Positions 17,000-25,556 of a stretch of 64,000 nt of DNA are shown piece after piece (the stretch's first letter is position 1; the number at the start of each line of letters is the position of its first letter). The stretch lies in assembly GCA_964655065.1 (NCBI GenBank), contig CAZZLC010000021.1, positions 1 through 64,000 of the forward strand, written 5' to 3'. Made by a program: the position numbers and the translations under genes. Below the pieces are notes generated by a model. The model worked only from the letters and a program-made list of their open reading frames with translations, made no database searches and was not told where the DNA came from. This DNA is from DRPG01 sp964655065 (GTDB taxonomy: Bacteria; Myxococcota_A; UBA796; GCA-2862545).

Positions 17000-18447
17000 G
17001 CGCGCACGCTATCAGATGTCGCGCCTCGGGTGGGTCCCCTTGCGCCACGGCGCGACTCCAGCTCGGCGCGGATGCGATCGTGGCGCGCTCGAGTCAGCGG
17101 ATAGCGCCAGGCGGTGATCACCGCCCCGACCAGGAGCGCTGCCGCGGCCGGGCCCGCGAGCACCCGCACCACCAGAATCGCACCCTCGGGTGGCACGTAG
17201 GGAGCGGTGGCGTTGGGCACCGGCTGGAACCCGGCCCACCCGAGGGCCTGCATCGCCGCGAAGATGGCGATGGCACCCGTGAACTTCCGAAGGAGGTTCT
17301 TCGCCCCGTAGTAGATCCCCTCGTTGCGCTCGCCAGTGGCGAGCTCGTCGACGTCGACGACGTCGGGAATCATGGCGTCGGGCAGCACGTGCGCGGCCGA
17401 CACCCCGATGCTCGCAGCGACGGCGACCGCCAGCGCGAAGTCGACCTCGCCCGAGCCCACGAGGAAGATGGAAAGCTGGGCCAGCGCCCAGGTCGCCATC
17501 GCGAACATATAGGCACCACGCTTGCCCACCCATCTCGCGAGCGGCCCCCAGATCGGGAGGACCACCAGCGCCACGACCAGCAGGGCCCCCAGCATGGCCG
17601 ACTCGATCTGCAGCGAGAGTCCGGCCACGGCGACCGTGGTCCCGCCGCCCGGGTCGAGGTGGTAGTCCACGAAGAACGGGATCAACAGGGCGACGAGGTC
17701 GAACGTGATCCAGTTGAGCATGTAGAGCAGGGCGAGGTAGCGAAACGGAACGTTGGCCCACGCCGCGCGGATCGTGTCGACAAAGGGCCGAGGGGGAGGC
17801 GGCTCGACGTCTGGGTCCTCACGCACGACCGCCGCGATGACCAGCGGCGGCACGACGCTCGCAGTGCCGAAGCAGAACGCCACTGCGAGGTAGCCCTGGG
17901 CTGCGGTTCCCCCCGCTGCCTCCACCTGCGCCACGATCTCCGGAGCGAGCAGGGCCACCGCCAACGACGCCGCGATGTTGAAGAACATGCGGTACGAGGT
18001 GAGACCGGTGCGCTCGTCGTAGTCGGGCGTCAGCTCCGGGGTGAGGGCGTAGAACGGCACCGAGAGCAGGGTCTGGAACGTGGTCGCGACCATGTAGGCG
18101 AGCGTGAAGTGGAGGGTCAGCGCGACCTGGCCCTCCCAGGGAGGGGCCCACCACAGCAGCAGGTACGACAGCCCAAAGGGGACGGCCGAGACCACGAGAT
18201 AGGGACGCCGGCGACCCCACCGGGTGCGCGTGCGGTCCGAGAGCCTCCCCACGACGGGATCGGTGAAGGCGTCCCACAGCACCCCCACGAACGCCGCCAC
18301 GCCCGCGAGCCGGGGGTCGAGCCCCACCACACTGGTGAGGAAGAGCGCATGAAAGATCTGCCGGAAGGTCGTGAAGCTCGAAATCGAGAAGTCGCCCGAG
18401 CCATAGGCAACCTTCGTGGTCAACGCGAGACCGGATCGTCTGGCCAC
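16996..18447 (-). CDS. GPH/MelB-type cation-coupled transporter (MFS_2)
   Basis: A 483-residue permease with about 12 membrane spans. The loop between spans 2 and 3 reads VGRLSDRTRTRWGRRRPYL, the signature of the glycoside-pentoside-hexuronide:cation symporter family; another marker is LWDAFTDPVVG just before it. Family members carry sugars or, in other branches, small metabolites with H+ or Na+. Substrate is unknown. GTG start after GGGAGGG. The last codons overlap the ATG of the redoxin gene (ATGA), so the two are translationally coupled. Confidence 0.88.
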   Translation of the reverse strand: MARRSGLALTTKVAYGSGDFSISSFTTFRQIFHALFLTSVVGLDPRLAGVAAFVGVLWDAFTDPVVGRLSDRTRTRWGRRRPYLVVSAVPFGLSYLLLWWAPPWEGQVALTLHFTLAYMVATTFQTLLSVPFYALTPELTPDYDERTGLTSYRMFFNIAASLAVALLAPEIVAQVEAAGGTAAQGYLAVAFCFGTASVVPPLVIAAVVREDPDVEPPPPRPFVDTIRAAWANVPFRYLALLYMLNWITFDLVALLIPFFVDYHLDPGGGTTVAVAGLSLQIESAMLGALLVVALVVLPIWGPLARWVGKRGAYMFAMATWALAQLSIFLVGSGEVDFALAVAVAASIGVSAAHVLPDAMIPDVVDVDELATGERNEGIYYGAKNLLRKFTGAIAIFAAMQALGWAGFQPVPNATAPYVPPEGAILVVRVLAGPAAAALLVGAVITAWRYPLTRARHDRIRAELESRRGARGPTRGATSDSVRA

Positions 18448-18691
18448 CAGCCCTCCCGGGAAGACGAGCGCCCCTATCCGGTCGCACTCGGGACGGCTGC
18501 GATACAGGTCGCTCGGTCGCGGGGTCGATGCCGAAGGTTCCTGGCGCCTTGCACGACCCGCTGGACCTCACGATCGTGCGGCGCGTGTCGCTGTCACGTG
18601 GGCCACGTGCCTTCGGCCACGGGGCTCCTGCCGTGTTCGGCGCCCCCCCGCGCCGACTCGGACGGACGCGGGGGAACGAGGGCTGGGCTCG
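18448..18691. other. Intergenic region between prkA and the transporter
   Basis: No convincing coding frame. It contains two CACGTG palindromes separated by GGC (18595-18609), a possible operator or hairpin, and a GGGCT/AGCCC hairpin (18680-18698) overlapping the prkA stop. The promoter of the transporter-redoxin pair should lie here, but no clear -35/-10 is seen. Confidence 0.4.
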
Positions 18692-20740
18692 TCAGCCCTT
18701 CGCGCCGAGCGAAGCGTCGCCGCGAGCGAAGATGCTCGCCACGTACTGAAGCACGTCGGACGCGGAGACCTCGTCGTAGCCGTAGTGGTCGATGAGGCGC
18801 TGCTTCACGACCTCGATCTTGGCCTGCGTGTCGGCATCCATCGTGTCGGAGACGAGGCTCGTGAGCTTGATGGAGTCCTTGCTGTCCTCGAAGAGCTTCA
18901 GCTCGAGAGCGCGGTGCAGACGCTCGTTCATGGTGTAGTTGAAGGACTTGCCGTCGAGCGCGAGCGCCGCGATGTAGTTCATGAGCTCGCGGCGGAAGTC
19001 GTCCTTGCGGGCATCGGGGATGTCGATCTTCTCCTCGATCGCCCGCATGAGGCGCTCGTTCGGCTCCTCGTACTCGCCGGTGAACGAGTTCTTCACCTTC
19101 TCCTTCAGGACGTAGGCGCGCAGGTTGTCGATGTAGTTCGAGCACAGCCGGTTGAGCGCGCCCTCGTCGGCGGCGATCGCCTTCTGAACCTCGTTCTTCA
19201 CGATGTCCGTGTACTCCTCCTTCACGACCCCGAGCAGCTCGCGGTATCGCTCGCGCTCGTCCTCGTTGGAGATGAGGGAGTGGCTCTTCAGGCCGCTCTC
19301 GAGCTCGTTGAACACCATGAACGGATTGAGGACCTGCAGGTCGGGGTCCTTCACGAGCGCGTTCGAGATCTTGTCTTGCACGTAGCGCGGCGAGATCCCG
19401 ATCATGCCCTCGCGAATGGCGGCCTTGCGCAACTCCTTGACGTGGTCCTCGGTGAACCCTCGCACGGAGCGGCCATCGTAGAGCTTGGACTTCTGGAGCA
19501 CGGAGAGCTTGTGGTTGGACGGCTCTTCGAGGCGGGTGAGCACGGCCCACAACGCGGCCATCTCGACCGTGTGGGGTGCGATGTGCGCGCTCACCTTGCG
19601 CGCGTTGAAGTCCTTCGCGTAGATCTTGGATTCCTGCGAGGCCTTCGTGATGTACGGAACGTCGATCTTGATCGTCCGGTCCCGCAGGGCCTCCATGTAC
19701 TCGTTGTTCTGGAGGCGACGGTACTCGGGCTCGTTCGTGTGCCCGATGATGACCTCGTCGATCGAGGTCTGGGCGAACTTCTTGGGCTTGATGCGGTGTT
19801 CCTGGCTCGCACCCAGGAGATCGTAGAGGAACGCCACGTCGAGCTTGAGCATCTCTACGAACTCGATGATGCCGCGGTTCGCGACACAGAACTCGCCGTC
19901 GAAGTTGAACGCCCGCGGGTCCGAATCCGAGCCGTACTCCGCGATCTTGCGGTAATTGATGTCGCCCGTCAGCTCGGTCGAATCCTGATTCTTCTCGTCC
20001 TTCGGCTGGAACGTGCCGATGCCGACCCGGTCCTTCTCGGACAGGAGCAGACGGCGGACCTTGATGTGCTCCTGCACCTTGAGGAAGTCGCCGTTGTAAC
20101 GCTTCATCAGCTCGCGGTAGTAGTAGCGACAGACCGGGTTCAGCTCGCCGATCGGACGCACCCGGTACCGCGAGGAGCCGGAGGCGTTGAGCTCGGCGAG
20201 GACCTGCTCGCGCGTGGCGTCCGGCAGCAGCAGGAGGGGCTCGTCGTTCATCGGCGACGGAATCTCCTCGCCGTCGATGACCCACGAATAGGTGTAGAGC
20301 CGACCGGCCTCGGTGCGGCTGTAGCTCTCGAGCCCCTTCTTGAGGAGCCTCGCGATCGTCGATTTGGCCGAGCCGACCGGGCCGTGAAGCAGGATGACGC
20401 GCTTCTCGGGACCGTAGCCGAGCGCAGCCGCGCGGAACACGCGCACGAGCTTCATCAGGTGGATGTCAATCCCGAATACGGCGTCGGCACCGTTGTCGAA
20501 CGGGTCATCGAAGAATCGATGACGAAGAATCGACTTGCGGTATTCGGTGTATTCCTCGGCGCCGTACGACTCGATGAGGTCGTAGAGCCGCTGATAGGCG
20601 TTCCGGGCGACTCGACCGTCTTGTCGGACGATCTCGAGGTAGTCTCCGAAGCTGCCCTCCCACAATAGGTTCTGGTAGTGGGTGACGTCTTGGTTCTGGG
20701 CAATGAGCCCCAGCAAGCCCTCGGGCTTGGCCTCCGACAT
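18692..20740 (-). CDS. prkA: PrkA-type AAA+ / serine protein kinase
   Basis: A 682-residue protein of the PrkA/YeaG family. An N-terminal AAA+ region has Walker A GPVGSAKST and is followed by the conserved EFVEMLKLD, IIGHTNEPEY and the C-terminal kinase-like module (IREGMIGISPRYVQDKIS, then RDDF-like helices). The family is involved in stress and stationary-phase physiology. The start MSEAKPEGLL is preceded by GGAGG. The usual partners yeaH and spoVR are not next to it. A sigma-54-type promoter is visible upstream, as known for yeaGH of enterobacteria. Confidence 0.95.
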   Translation of the reverse strand: MSEAKPEGLLGLIAQNQDVTHYQNLLWEGSFGDYLEIVRQDGRVARNAYQRLYDLIESYGAEEYTEYRKSILRHRFFDDPFDNGADAVFGIDIHLMKLVRVFRAAALGYGPEKRVILLHGPVGSAKSTIARLLKKGLESYSRTEAGRLYTYSWVIDGEEIPSPMNDEPLLLLPDATREQVLAELNASGSSRYRVRPIGELNPVCRYYYRELMKRYNGDFLKVQEHIKVRRLLLSEKDRVGIGTFQPKDEKNQDSTELTGDINYRKIAEYGSDSDPRAFNFDGEFCVANRGIIEFVEMLKLDVAFLYDLLGASQEHRIKPKKFAQTSIDEVIIGHTNEPEYRRLQNNEYMEALRDRTIKIDVPYITKASQESKIYAKDFNARKVSAHIAPHTVEMAALWAVLTRLEEPSNHKLSVLQKSKLYDGRSVRGFTEDHVKELRKAAIREGMIGISPRYVQDKISNALVKDPDLQVLNPFMVFNELESGLKSHSLISNEDERERYRELLGVVKEEYTDIVKNEVQKAIAADEGALNRLCSNYIDNLRAYVLKEKVKNSFTGEYEEPNERLMRAIEEKIDIPDARKDDFRRELMNYIAALALDGKSFNYTMNERLHRALELKLFEDSKDSIKLTSLVSDTMDADTQAKIEVVKQRLIDHYGYDEVSASDVLQYVASIFARGDASLGAKG

Positions 20741-20927
20741 GCATGGCCTCCGCATCGTCGTGAACCTCCCCCGTGCGGCGAGGGGAGGGACGGTGTTTCC
20801 TGAGAACGAGGCAGTCCGCTGGCAGGCGGAAGGTGGTCGGGCCATGGGCCCTCTCTCCACATCACCCAGATCCCGGAAGTCGGCCGGTCGAGGTTTGTCC
20901 AGCTGGCGTACACCGCCCGTCATTCCT

Positions 20928-20944
20928 AGCAAATGATGGGCCAA
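20928..20944 (-). promoter_or_regulatory. Sigma-54-type promoter for prkA
   Basis: On the minus strand, TTGGCCCATCATTTGCT contains the -24 TGGC and -12 TTGC elements with the exact spacing (TGGC, seven bases, TTGC). Initiation would fall near 20917, leaving a leader of about 177 bases. Only the CAC part of the -24 consensus is not kept. Confidence 0.6.
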
Positions 20945-21001
20945 TTCCCTGGAAGTCAGCGACGAGCTGGATTGCCGGAGACTCCCCCCCGATGCCGGGG
21001 G

Positions 21002-21295
21002 TCACGCGCCGAAGAGCCCCAACCAGAACACTACCGCCGCGGTCAAGACAACCACGAGCACGCCAGAGGCGATCACCAGCACGCAGCCAAGGCCCACCGC
21101 GAGCGCTCGCATCTCGGTGGACCGGGCGGGTCGCTCGACGGCGAGCTCCTCCGTGGTCGCAGCCAGCATGGGGTCGACCTCGGCGCCCGGCTCGGCTCCG
21201 TCGAGCAGCGCGCCCAACGGGATCGAGGGAAAGGCAGGCGGAGCCTTGGGCGTGTGATGCTCGGGGTCGGCGTCTCGACGGGAGGGGCCAGACAC
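21002..21295 (-). CDS. Small protein with one C-terminal membrane span
   Basis: A 97-residue protein. The N-terminal 60 residues are polar, Pro/Ala/Glu-rich and probably disordered; residues about 65-95 form one long hydrophobic segment (AVGLGCVLVIASGVLVVVLT and following). A tail-anchored or single-pass inner-membrane protein is expected. The GTG start has CGGAG six bases upstream. No family recognised. It is divergent from the zinc-ribbon/TPR gene and lies upstream of prkA's promoter. Confidence 0.6.
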   Translation of the reverse strand: MSGPSRRDADPEHHTPKAPPAFPSIPLGALLDGAEPGAEVDPMLAATTEELAVERPARSTEMRALAVGLGCVLVIASGVLVVVLTAAVVFWLGLFGA

Positions 21296-21444
21296 TTCGT
21301 GCTCCGGGATTTCGACCAGCTCTGCCGCACCCTACCACTGGTTCGGCACCATCTTGGTGGGCTCGGGTTACGGTACGGCGGCATTGGCCGCACCCCTCGA
21401 CGAAGGGCGCGGCGAGGTAGAGAGCCGTCGGAGCGTGAGGGGGC

Positions 21445-22425
21445 GTGAGCACGACCCGGACCAATTGCCTCAAGTGCAGCTCGGACCAGCTTCGGTGGCT
21501 GACCCTCCGAAAGGGCCGGATCCCCGTCGACGTACTGCAGTGCCAGGTGTGCGGGACGCCGAACGCCGAGGAGGACTGGGAGCCGCCGCTGCTTCCTCTC
21601 GCCCCGGGGCACTGCTGGAACTGCGGCGCTCGGCGTGACGTCGACAAGTGCAGCAACTGCGGGCTCACGAGGGTCGAGGACGCGCAGGTGCACAACGAGC
21701 TGCGCGCGATCATCCACCCGCAGGCCACGCATCTCGACGCGGCGCGTCAGGCGAGCCGCATCGGGCGCCGCCTGCTCGCCCTCAAGCTCGCGACGGCGGC
21801 CGCGGCCACCAACGAGCACGATCAGGGCGAGGTCGCTCGCGCCCTGCGCATCTGGCTCCTGTCGGCCATCGGAGAGCCCGAGCACGCTCTCGACGATGCC
21901 AAGTCCTGGGTCGAGGGCACTCAGGACCCTTCGGCGGTCGCGTGGGCGAGCTACGGCCAGCAGCTCCACGCGTCCCAGATGCTCGGGGGCGCGGTCGACG
22001 CCTACGACAAGGCACTGCGCAAGAACCCGGGCCAGAACAACATCCGGGCCCGCAAGGCGCAGCTGCTGCTGGAGCTCCAGCGACGCGGTCAGGCTCAGGA
22101 CGAGGCTCTGCGCGTGCTTGCCTCCGAAGGGGTCGACGACCAGTCCGCGGCCATCGCCTGTCAGGTGGCCGAGCGCCTGTGCGACGCGCTCGAGCGCGAC
22201 GACCGCAACCGCGAGATCGCCCGACTGCTGGAGTTCACCGGGGGCTACCTCGAGCGGTCTCCGGGGCTGCTCGCCCACCAGGCCCGGCTGCTCGCCGCCG
22301 AGGGCGACATCGCAGGGGCTCGCCGGCAGCTCAAGAAGGCTCGGCGGATCAATCCGGAGCTCGAGATCTACGAGCGGGTGGAGCGGGCCATGCGGCCGGC
22401 GAAGAGCTCCTGGTGGCGTTGGTGA
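21445..22425 (+). CDS. Double zinc-ribbon protein with TPR repeats
   Basis: A 326-residue cytoplasmic protein. Two treble-type ribbons open it: Cys8/Cys11 with Cys33/Cys36 and Cys57/Cys60 with Cys69/Cys72. From about residue 90 on the protein is all-helical with TPR character (AVDAYDKALRKNPGQNNIRA, ARRQLKKARRINPELEIYE). It may bind RNA or protein. GTG start with GAGGGGG in front. It is followed after four bases by arfB and then rsmB, so a link to the ribosome is plausible but only by context. Confidence 0.75.
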   Translation: MSTTRTNCLKCSSDQLRWLTLRKGRIPVDVLQCQVCGTPNAEEDWEPPLLPLAPGHCWNCGARRDVDKCSNCGLTRVEDAQVHNELRAIIHPQATHLDAARQASRIGRRLLALKLATAAAATNEHDQGEVARALRIWLLSAIGEPEHALDDAKSWVEGTQDPSAVAWASYGQQLHASQMLGGAVDAYDKALRKNPGQNNIRARKAQLLLELQRRGQAQDEALRVLASEGVDDQSAAIACQVAERLCDALERDDRNREIARLLEFTGGYLERSPGLLAHQARLLAAEGDIAGARRQLKKARRINPELEIYERVERAMRPAKSSWWRW

Positions 22426-22429
22426 GCTG

Positions 22430-22852
22430 ATGGACGACCTCGAGGTCCGACCCGGTCTCGTGATTCCCGGCGGAGAGCTCACCTTCACGACGAGCCGCTC
22501 GGGAGGGCCCGGTGGCCAGCACGTCAACACCACGTCGTCGCGGGTGACCGTCCGCTTCGACGTGCTGGGTAGCTCGGTGGGAGAGCCCTGGGTGTCGCGC
22601 TGGCAGGAGCGTCTCGGCTCGCGGCTGACGTCGGGTGGCGAGCTCGTGCTGCACAGCGACCGTTTCCGGTCCCAGGCCCGCAACAAGGACGACGTGCGCG
22701 AGCGGCTCGCGGCCACCCTGCGCTCGGCCCTCGTGGTCCAGCCGCCTCGCCGAGACACCAAGCCGACCCGCGGGTCCCAGCGTCGCCGTCTGAAGTCCAA
22801 GAAGTCGCGCGGCCAGACCAAGGCCCTGCGCGGCCGGGTCCGCGAGGACTGA
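22430..22852 (+). CDS. arfB: Alternative ribosome-rescue factor B / ICT1-type peptidyl-tRNA hydrolase
   Basis: A 140-residue GGQ-domain protein. The catalytic loop is RSGGPGGQHVNTTSSRV, and the C-terminal tail is strongly basic (KPTRGSQRRRLKSKKSRGQT), as needed to enter the mRNA channel of a stalled ribosome. It frees nascent chains from non-stop ribosomes. Length and order match ArfB/YaeJ and exclude RF1/RF2. It sits between the zinc-ribbon/TPR gene and rsmB, four and three bases apart, in a likely operon. Confidence 0.93.
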   Translation: MDDLEVRPGLVIPGGELTFTTSRSGGPGGQHVNTTSSRVTVRFDVLGSSVGEPWVSRWQERLGSRLTSGGELVLHSDRFRSQARNKDDVRERLAATLRSALVVQPPRRDTKPTRGSQRRRLKSKKSRGQTKALRGRVRED

Positions 22853-22855
22853 CCC

Positions 22856-24094
22856 ATGCCCTTCGACCCGCGATTGCTCGTCAAGGCCTCGGGTGAGGGA
22901 CGCGTGCGCGACGCGGCGCTGCGCACCTGGGCTCGGGTTCGGCAGGACCCTCGGCGCAGCGGGCCCGTGCTGCGCTCGGTGGGGCGTCGCTTCAAGTATC
23001 TGCACTCCCGGGAGCGAAGACTCGTCCAAGAGGGGCTGTTTGGGCTGGTGCGGCGTCAGCGCGGCCTGTCGGAGCTCCTCGGGACGAACGCGCCCATCGC
23101 GCTGTGGATCGGCTGGCTGGTCCTCGAAGGCCTCGATCCGGACGTTGCGGAGGGCGTACTTCCGGGACCGTGGAGCCGTCTCGCCGAGGAGTTCGCCACC
23201 CTCGGCCACGGCGGCTCCCCCGAGAGCCGCATCGCCCTCCGCCACAGTCTCCCCGATCACCTCGCGCGGCGGCTCGTGAAGAGCCTGGGTCCCAACGACG
23301 CCGAGGCTTTCATGGTCGCGAGCGACCAGCGCGGCCCCGTCACCCTGCGAGCCAACCGGCTGCGCTGTACGCGCGAGGAGCTCAGGGAGAGGCTGGAGTC
23401 CGAGGGTGTGGTCACGCGGCTCTCCGACCGGGCTCCCGATGGGCTCGTGATCGAGGGCCGACACAACCTCGAAGCGCTGAAGAGCTTCAAGGCGGGCTGG
23501 TTCGAGGTCCAGGACGAAGGGTCACAGCGGCTCGCCAACCTCGTGGGACCGCTCGAGCGCGGTGCGACCGTGATCGACTTCTGCGCAGGGGCCGGCGGCA
23601 AGTCCCTCGCGCTCGCTGCCCGAGGGGCCCAGGTGACCGCCCTCGACGTCCGCGCCGACGCCCTCGAGGAGCTCGACCGACGGGCCACGAGGGCGGGAGC
23701 CCGCATCGCGGTCACCCGGATCGCGGGCCGGGGGCCGCTGCCACCCGAGCTGGCCGATCGCCGCGCCGATCACGTGCTGGTCGACGCCCCTTGCACGGGC
23801 ACCGGGGTCCTCCGGCGCCATCCCGAGCACCGTTACCTCATCGAGCGGAGCACGGTGAGCGAGCAGGCGAAGCTCCAGGGCCAGATCCTGGAGCGGGCGG
23901 CCATGCTCGTGGCCCCAGGGGGGCAGCTCGTCTACGGCACCTGCTCGGTGCTCCGAGCCGAGAACGACGCCGTGGTGGATCGCTTCCTCCACCGCCACCC
24001 CCGCTTCGAGCCCTCGACCCAACCACTTCGCACCGCCCCTCACCTCGACGGGTCCGACGGCTTCTACGGCCTCGCGATGAGGCGCACCGAGTAG
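22856..24094 (+). CDS. rsmB: 16S rRNA m5C methyltransferase, RsmB type
   Basis: A 412-residue SAM-dependent methyltransferase. The N-terminal 150 residues resemble the NusB-like domain; the catalytic part has FEVQDEGSQRLANLV, the SAM loop DFCAGAGGKSLALAA, and the two cysteines of m5C enzymes, Cys313 in DAPCTGTGVLRRHP and Cys363 in GTCSV, 50 apart as in E. coli RsmB. Substrate C967 is assumed by family. Its last 31 bases overlap the convergent membrane-protein gene. Confidence 0.88.
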   Translation: MPFDPRLLVKASGEGRVRDAALRTWARVRQDPRRSGPVLRSVGRRFKYLHSRERRLVQEGLFGLVRRQRGLSELLGTNAPIALWIGWLVLEGLDPDVAEGVLPGPWSRLAEEFATLGHGGSPESRIALRHSLPDHLARRLVKSLGPNDAEAFMVASDQRGPVTLRANRLRCTREELRERLESEGVVTRLSDRAPDGLVIEGRHNLEALKSFKAGWFEVQDEGSQRLANLVGPLERGATVIDFCAGAGGKSLALAARGAQVTALDVRADALEELDRRATRAGARIAVTRIAGRGPLPPELADRRADHVLVDAPCTGTGVLRRHPEHRYLIERSTVSEQAKLQGQILERAAMLVAPGGQLVYGTCSVLRAENDAVVDRFLHRHPRFEPSTQPLRTAPHLDGSDGFYGLAMRRTE

Positions 24095-24624
24095 CGCTCC
24101 TTCCTCCGCGACCGCTTGCTCGCAGTGAACAGGCCGATATCGAACGCGAACAAGAACCCGCCCTGCACGAGCAGCGCGTCTCCGAGCCCCAACAGCGCAG
24201 GGTCGTCGACGCGTAGACCACGCTCTCGCAGGGCCAGACCGGCCACGACGTACGCCACGTCGAGTCCGATGTTCAAGAGCAGCGAACGCTCGAGGTTCTG
24301 CTGGCTCCGGAGCAGATCCGCGGGCTCCTGGACGGCGCGGCGTCGGGCGCCCACCGACGCCAGACCCGCGGTCGCGATGCCGAGGTTGACGACGTTCCAA
24401 CCAGCATTGCCACCCCAGAAGGGCTGCGCGCGGGGGTCTTCGGCGATTGCGGCCCCCACGCCGCCACCGGCGAGGTTCAACACGGACCACGACGCGAGCA
24501 CGCCCATGCCTCGCCTCTGCACGCGGAGGTGCCGCGCCTTTGCCTCCTCGAACGCCTGACGCTCGGCGTCCCCGTCTCCCGGTTCACCGGCGCTCGCGAG
24601 CGCCATCATCCACGCGACGATCAT
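24064..24624 (-). CDS. Small membrane protein, DUF6992-like
   Basis: A 186-residue protein with a cleavable-looking signal MIVAWMMALASAGEP and about four membrane-like segments (WSVLNLAGGGVGAAIA, GWNVVNLGIATAGLASVG, NIGLDVAYVVAGLAL, LLVQGGFLFAFDIGLF). It resembles a small conserved family of unknown role seen in Bacteroidota and myxobacteria; the family name is from memory. Its ATG overlaps the upstream stop by one base (TGATG), so it is coupled to the NAD-binding gene. It ends on top of the rsmB 3' end on the opposite strand. Confidence 0.65.
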   Translation of the reverse strand: MIVAWMMALASAGEPGDGDAERQAFEEAKARHLRVQRRGMGVLASWSVLNLAGGGVGAAIAEDPRAQPFWGGNAGWNVVNLGIATAGLASVGARRRAVQEPADLLRSQQNLERSLLLNIGLDVAYVVAGLALRERGLRVDDPALLGLGDALLVQGGFLFAFDIGLFTASKRSRRKERYSVRLIARP

Positions 24625-25502
24625 CAGGGCTCCCCTGGCTCTGTGTCTCCACCCGAAGCTGCGTATTCCCGAAAGCTCTGCAGCAACGTCTTCGTGCCGA
24701 CTCGCGGGGCGATGGCATCGTGGTCGTGGATGTGGGCCACGAAAGCCCCCACGTCGGCGAGCCGGGGGTTGATGGCATCCATCACGCGCGCGCCGAGCCG
24801 GAGGATTCCGGTGGGCGGTCGCACGATGCGGGGCGGAAGATCCAGCGCTGCGAAGGCGCACTCCGCGATGGCCCGACGGGTGAGGACCTCCGGCCCCCCG
24901 ACCTCGATCGTCGCGGGCTCGCGATCCAGTTGGTCCACGATCGCCTCGGCCAGATCGACTTCCGCGACGGGGTTCGTCCGCACCTTGCCCGACCCTGGCA
25001 CGACGAGGACTCCGATCCGCGCGAGATCGACCAGTGGCTCGAGCAGGCCGTGGAAGCCCGTCGCCCGCACCACCGACCCCTCGAGCCCCGCTCGGGCAAT
25101 CGCCTGCTCGCCCCGCCGGTGAGCGGCGACGTACTCGAGGTCCTCGGGGTAGTCGCCTGCCACCGACAGGTACACGAAGCGACGAACGAGCGCCGTGGCG
25201 GCGGCGAGGGCGAGCGCCCGCGTGCCGCGGTGATCCACGGCATCGAAGGTGAGCGAAGGTGGGGTCCACCAGGGCAGCAGCGGTGCTCCCGCGATGGAGA
25301 TCACCGCGTCGACGCCCTCGCAGGCCCGAGGGAGCGTCGACGGGACCATCAGATCCCCCTCGACCACGTCGACACCGTCGGGCAGGTCCACCTCCGCAGG
25401 ACGGCGCACCAGCGCACGCACCCGGATACCGCGGCTCGCGAGCAGAGAACGCACCTCGGATCCGAGGCGCGACGTCGCACCAACCAGCAAAACGTGTTTC
25501 AT
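24624..25502 (-). CDS. NAD(P)-binding atypical SDR, NmrA-like
   Basis: A 292-residue Rossmann protein beginning MKHVLLVGATSRLGSEV, the TGxxGxxG-like dinucleotide loop of atypical short-chain dehydrogenases. Later features are DAVISIAGAP, RFVYLSVAGDYP and VRATGFHGLLEPLV. The usual Tyr-x-x-x-Lys catalytic pair is not clear (EYVAAHRRGE: Tyr followed by Ala-Ala-His), so it may sense or bind rather than reduce. Quinone or nucleotide-sugar substrates are typical of relatives. It is divergent from the M16 protease gene with 54 bases between starts. Confidence 0.78.
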   Translation of the reverse strand: MKHVLLVGATSRLGSEVRSLLASRGIRVRALVRRPAEVDLPDGVDVVEGDLMVPSTLPRACEGVDAVISIAGAPLLPWWTPPSLTFDAVDHRGTRALALAAATALVRRFVYLSVAGDYPEDLEYVAAHRRGEQAIARAGLEGSVVRATGFHGLLEPLVDLARIGVLVVPGSGKVRTNPVAEVDLAEAIVDQLDREPATIEVGGPEVLTRRAIAECAFAALDLPPRIVRPPTGILRLGARVMDAINPRLADVGAFVAHIHDHDAIAPRVGTKTLLQSFREYAASGGDTEPGEP

Positions 25503-25556
25503 GCTGGCGAGCTAACGCCCCCGGCCCCGCCGGCGCGTTGGCGGGGGAGGTCGTGC

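Noticed and set aside
24447..25556. Upstream extension of the M16 protease frame
   Set aside because: It runs antisense over two real minus-strand genes and lacks family similarity; the GTG at 25557 with strong ribosome site and lipoprotein signal is the start.
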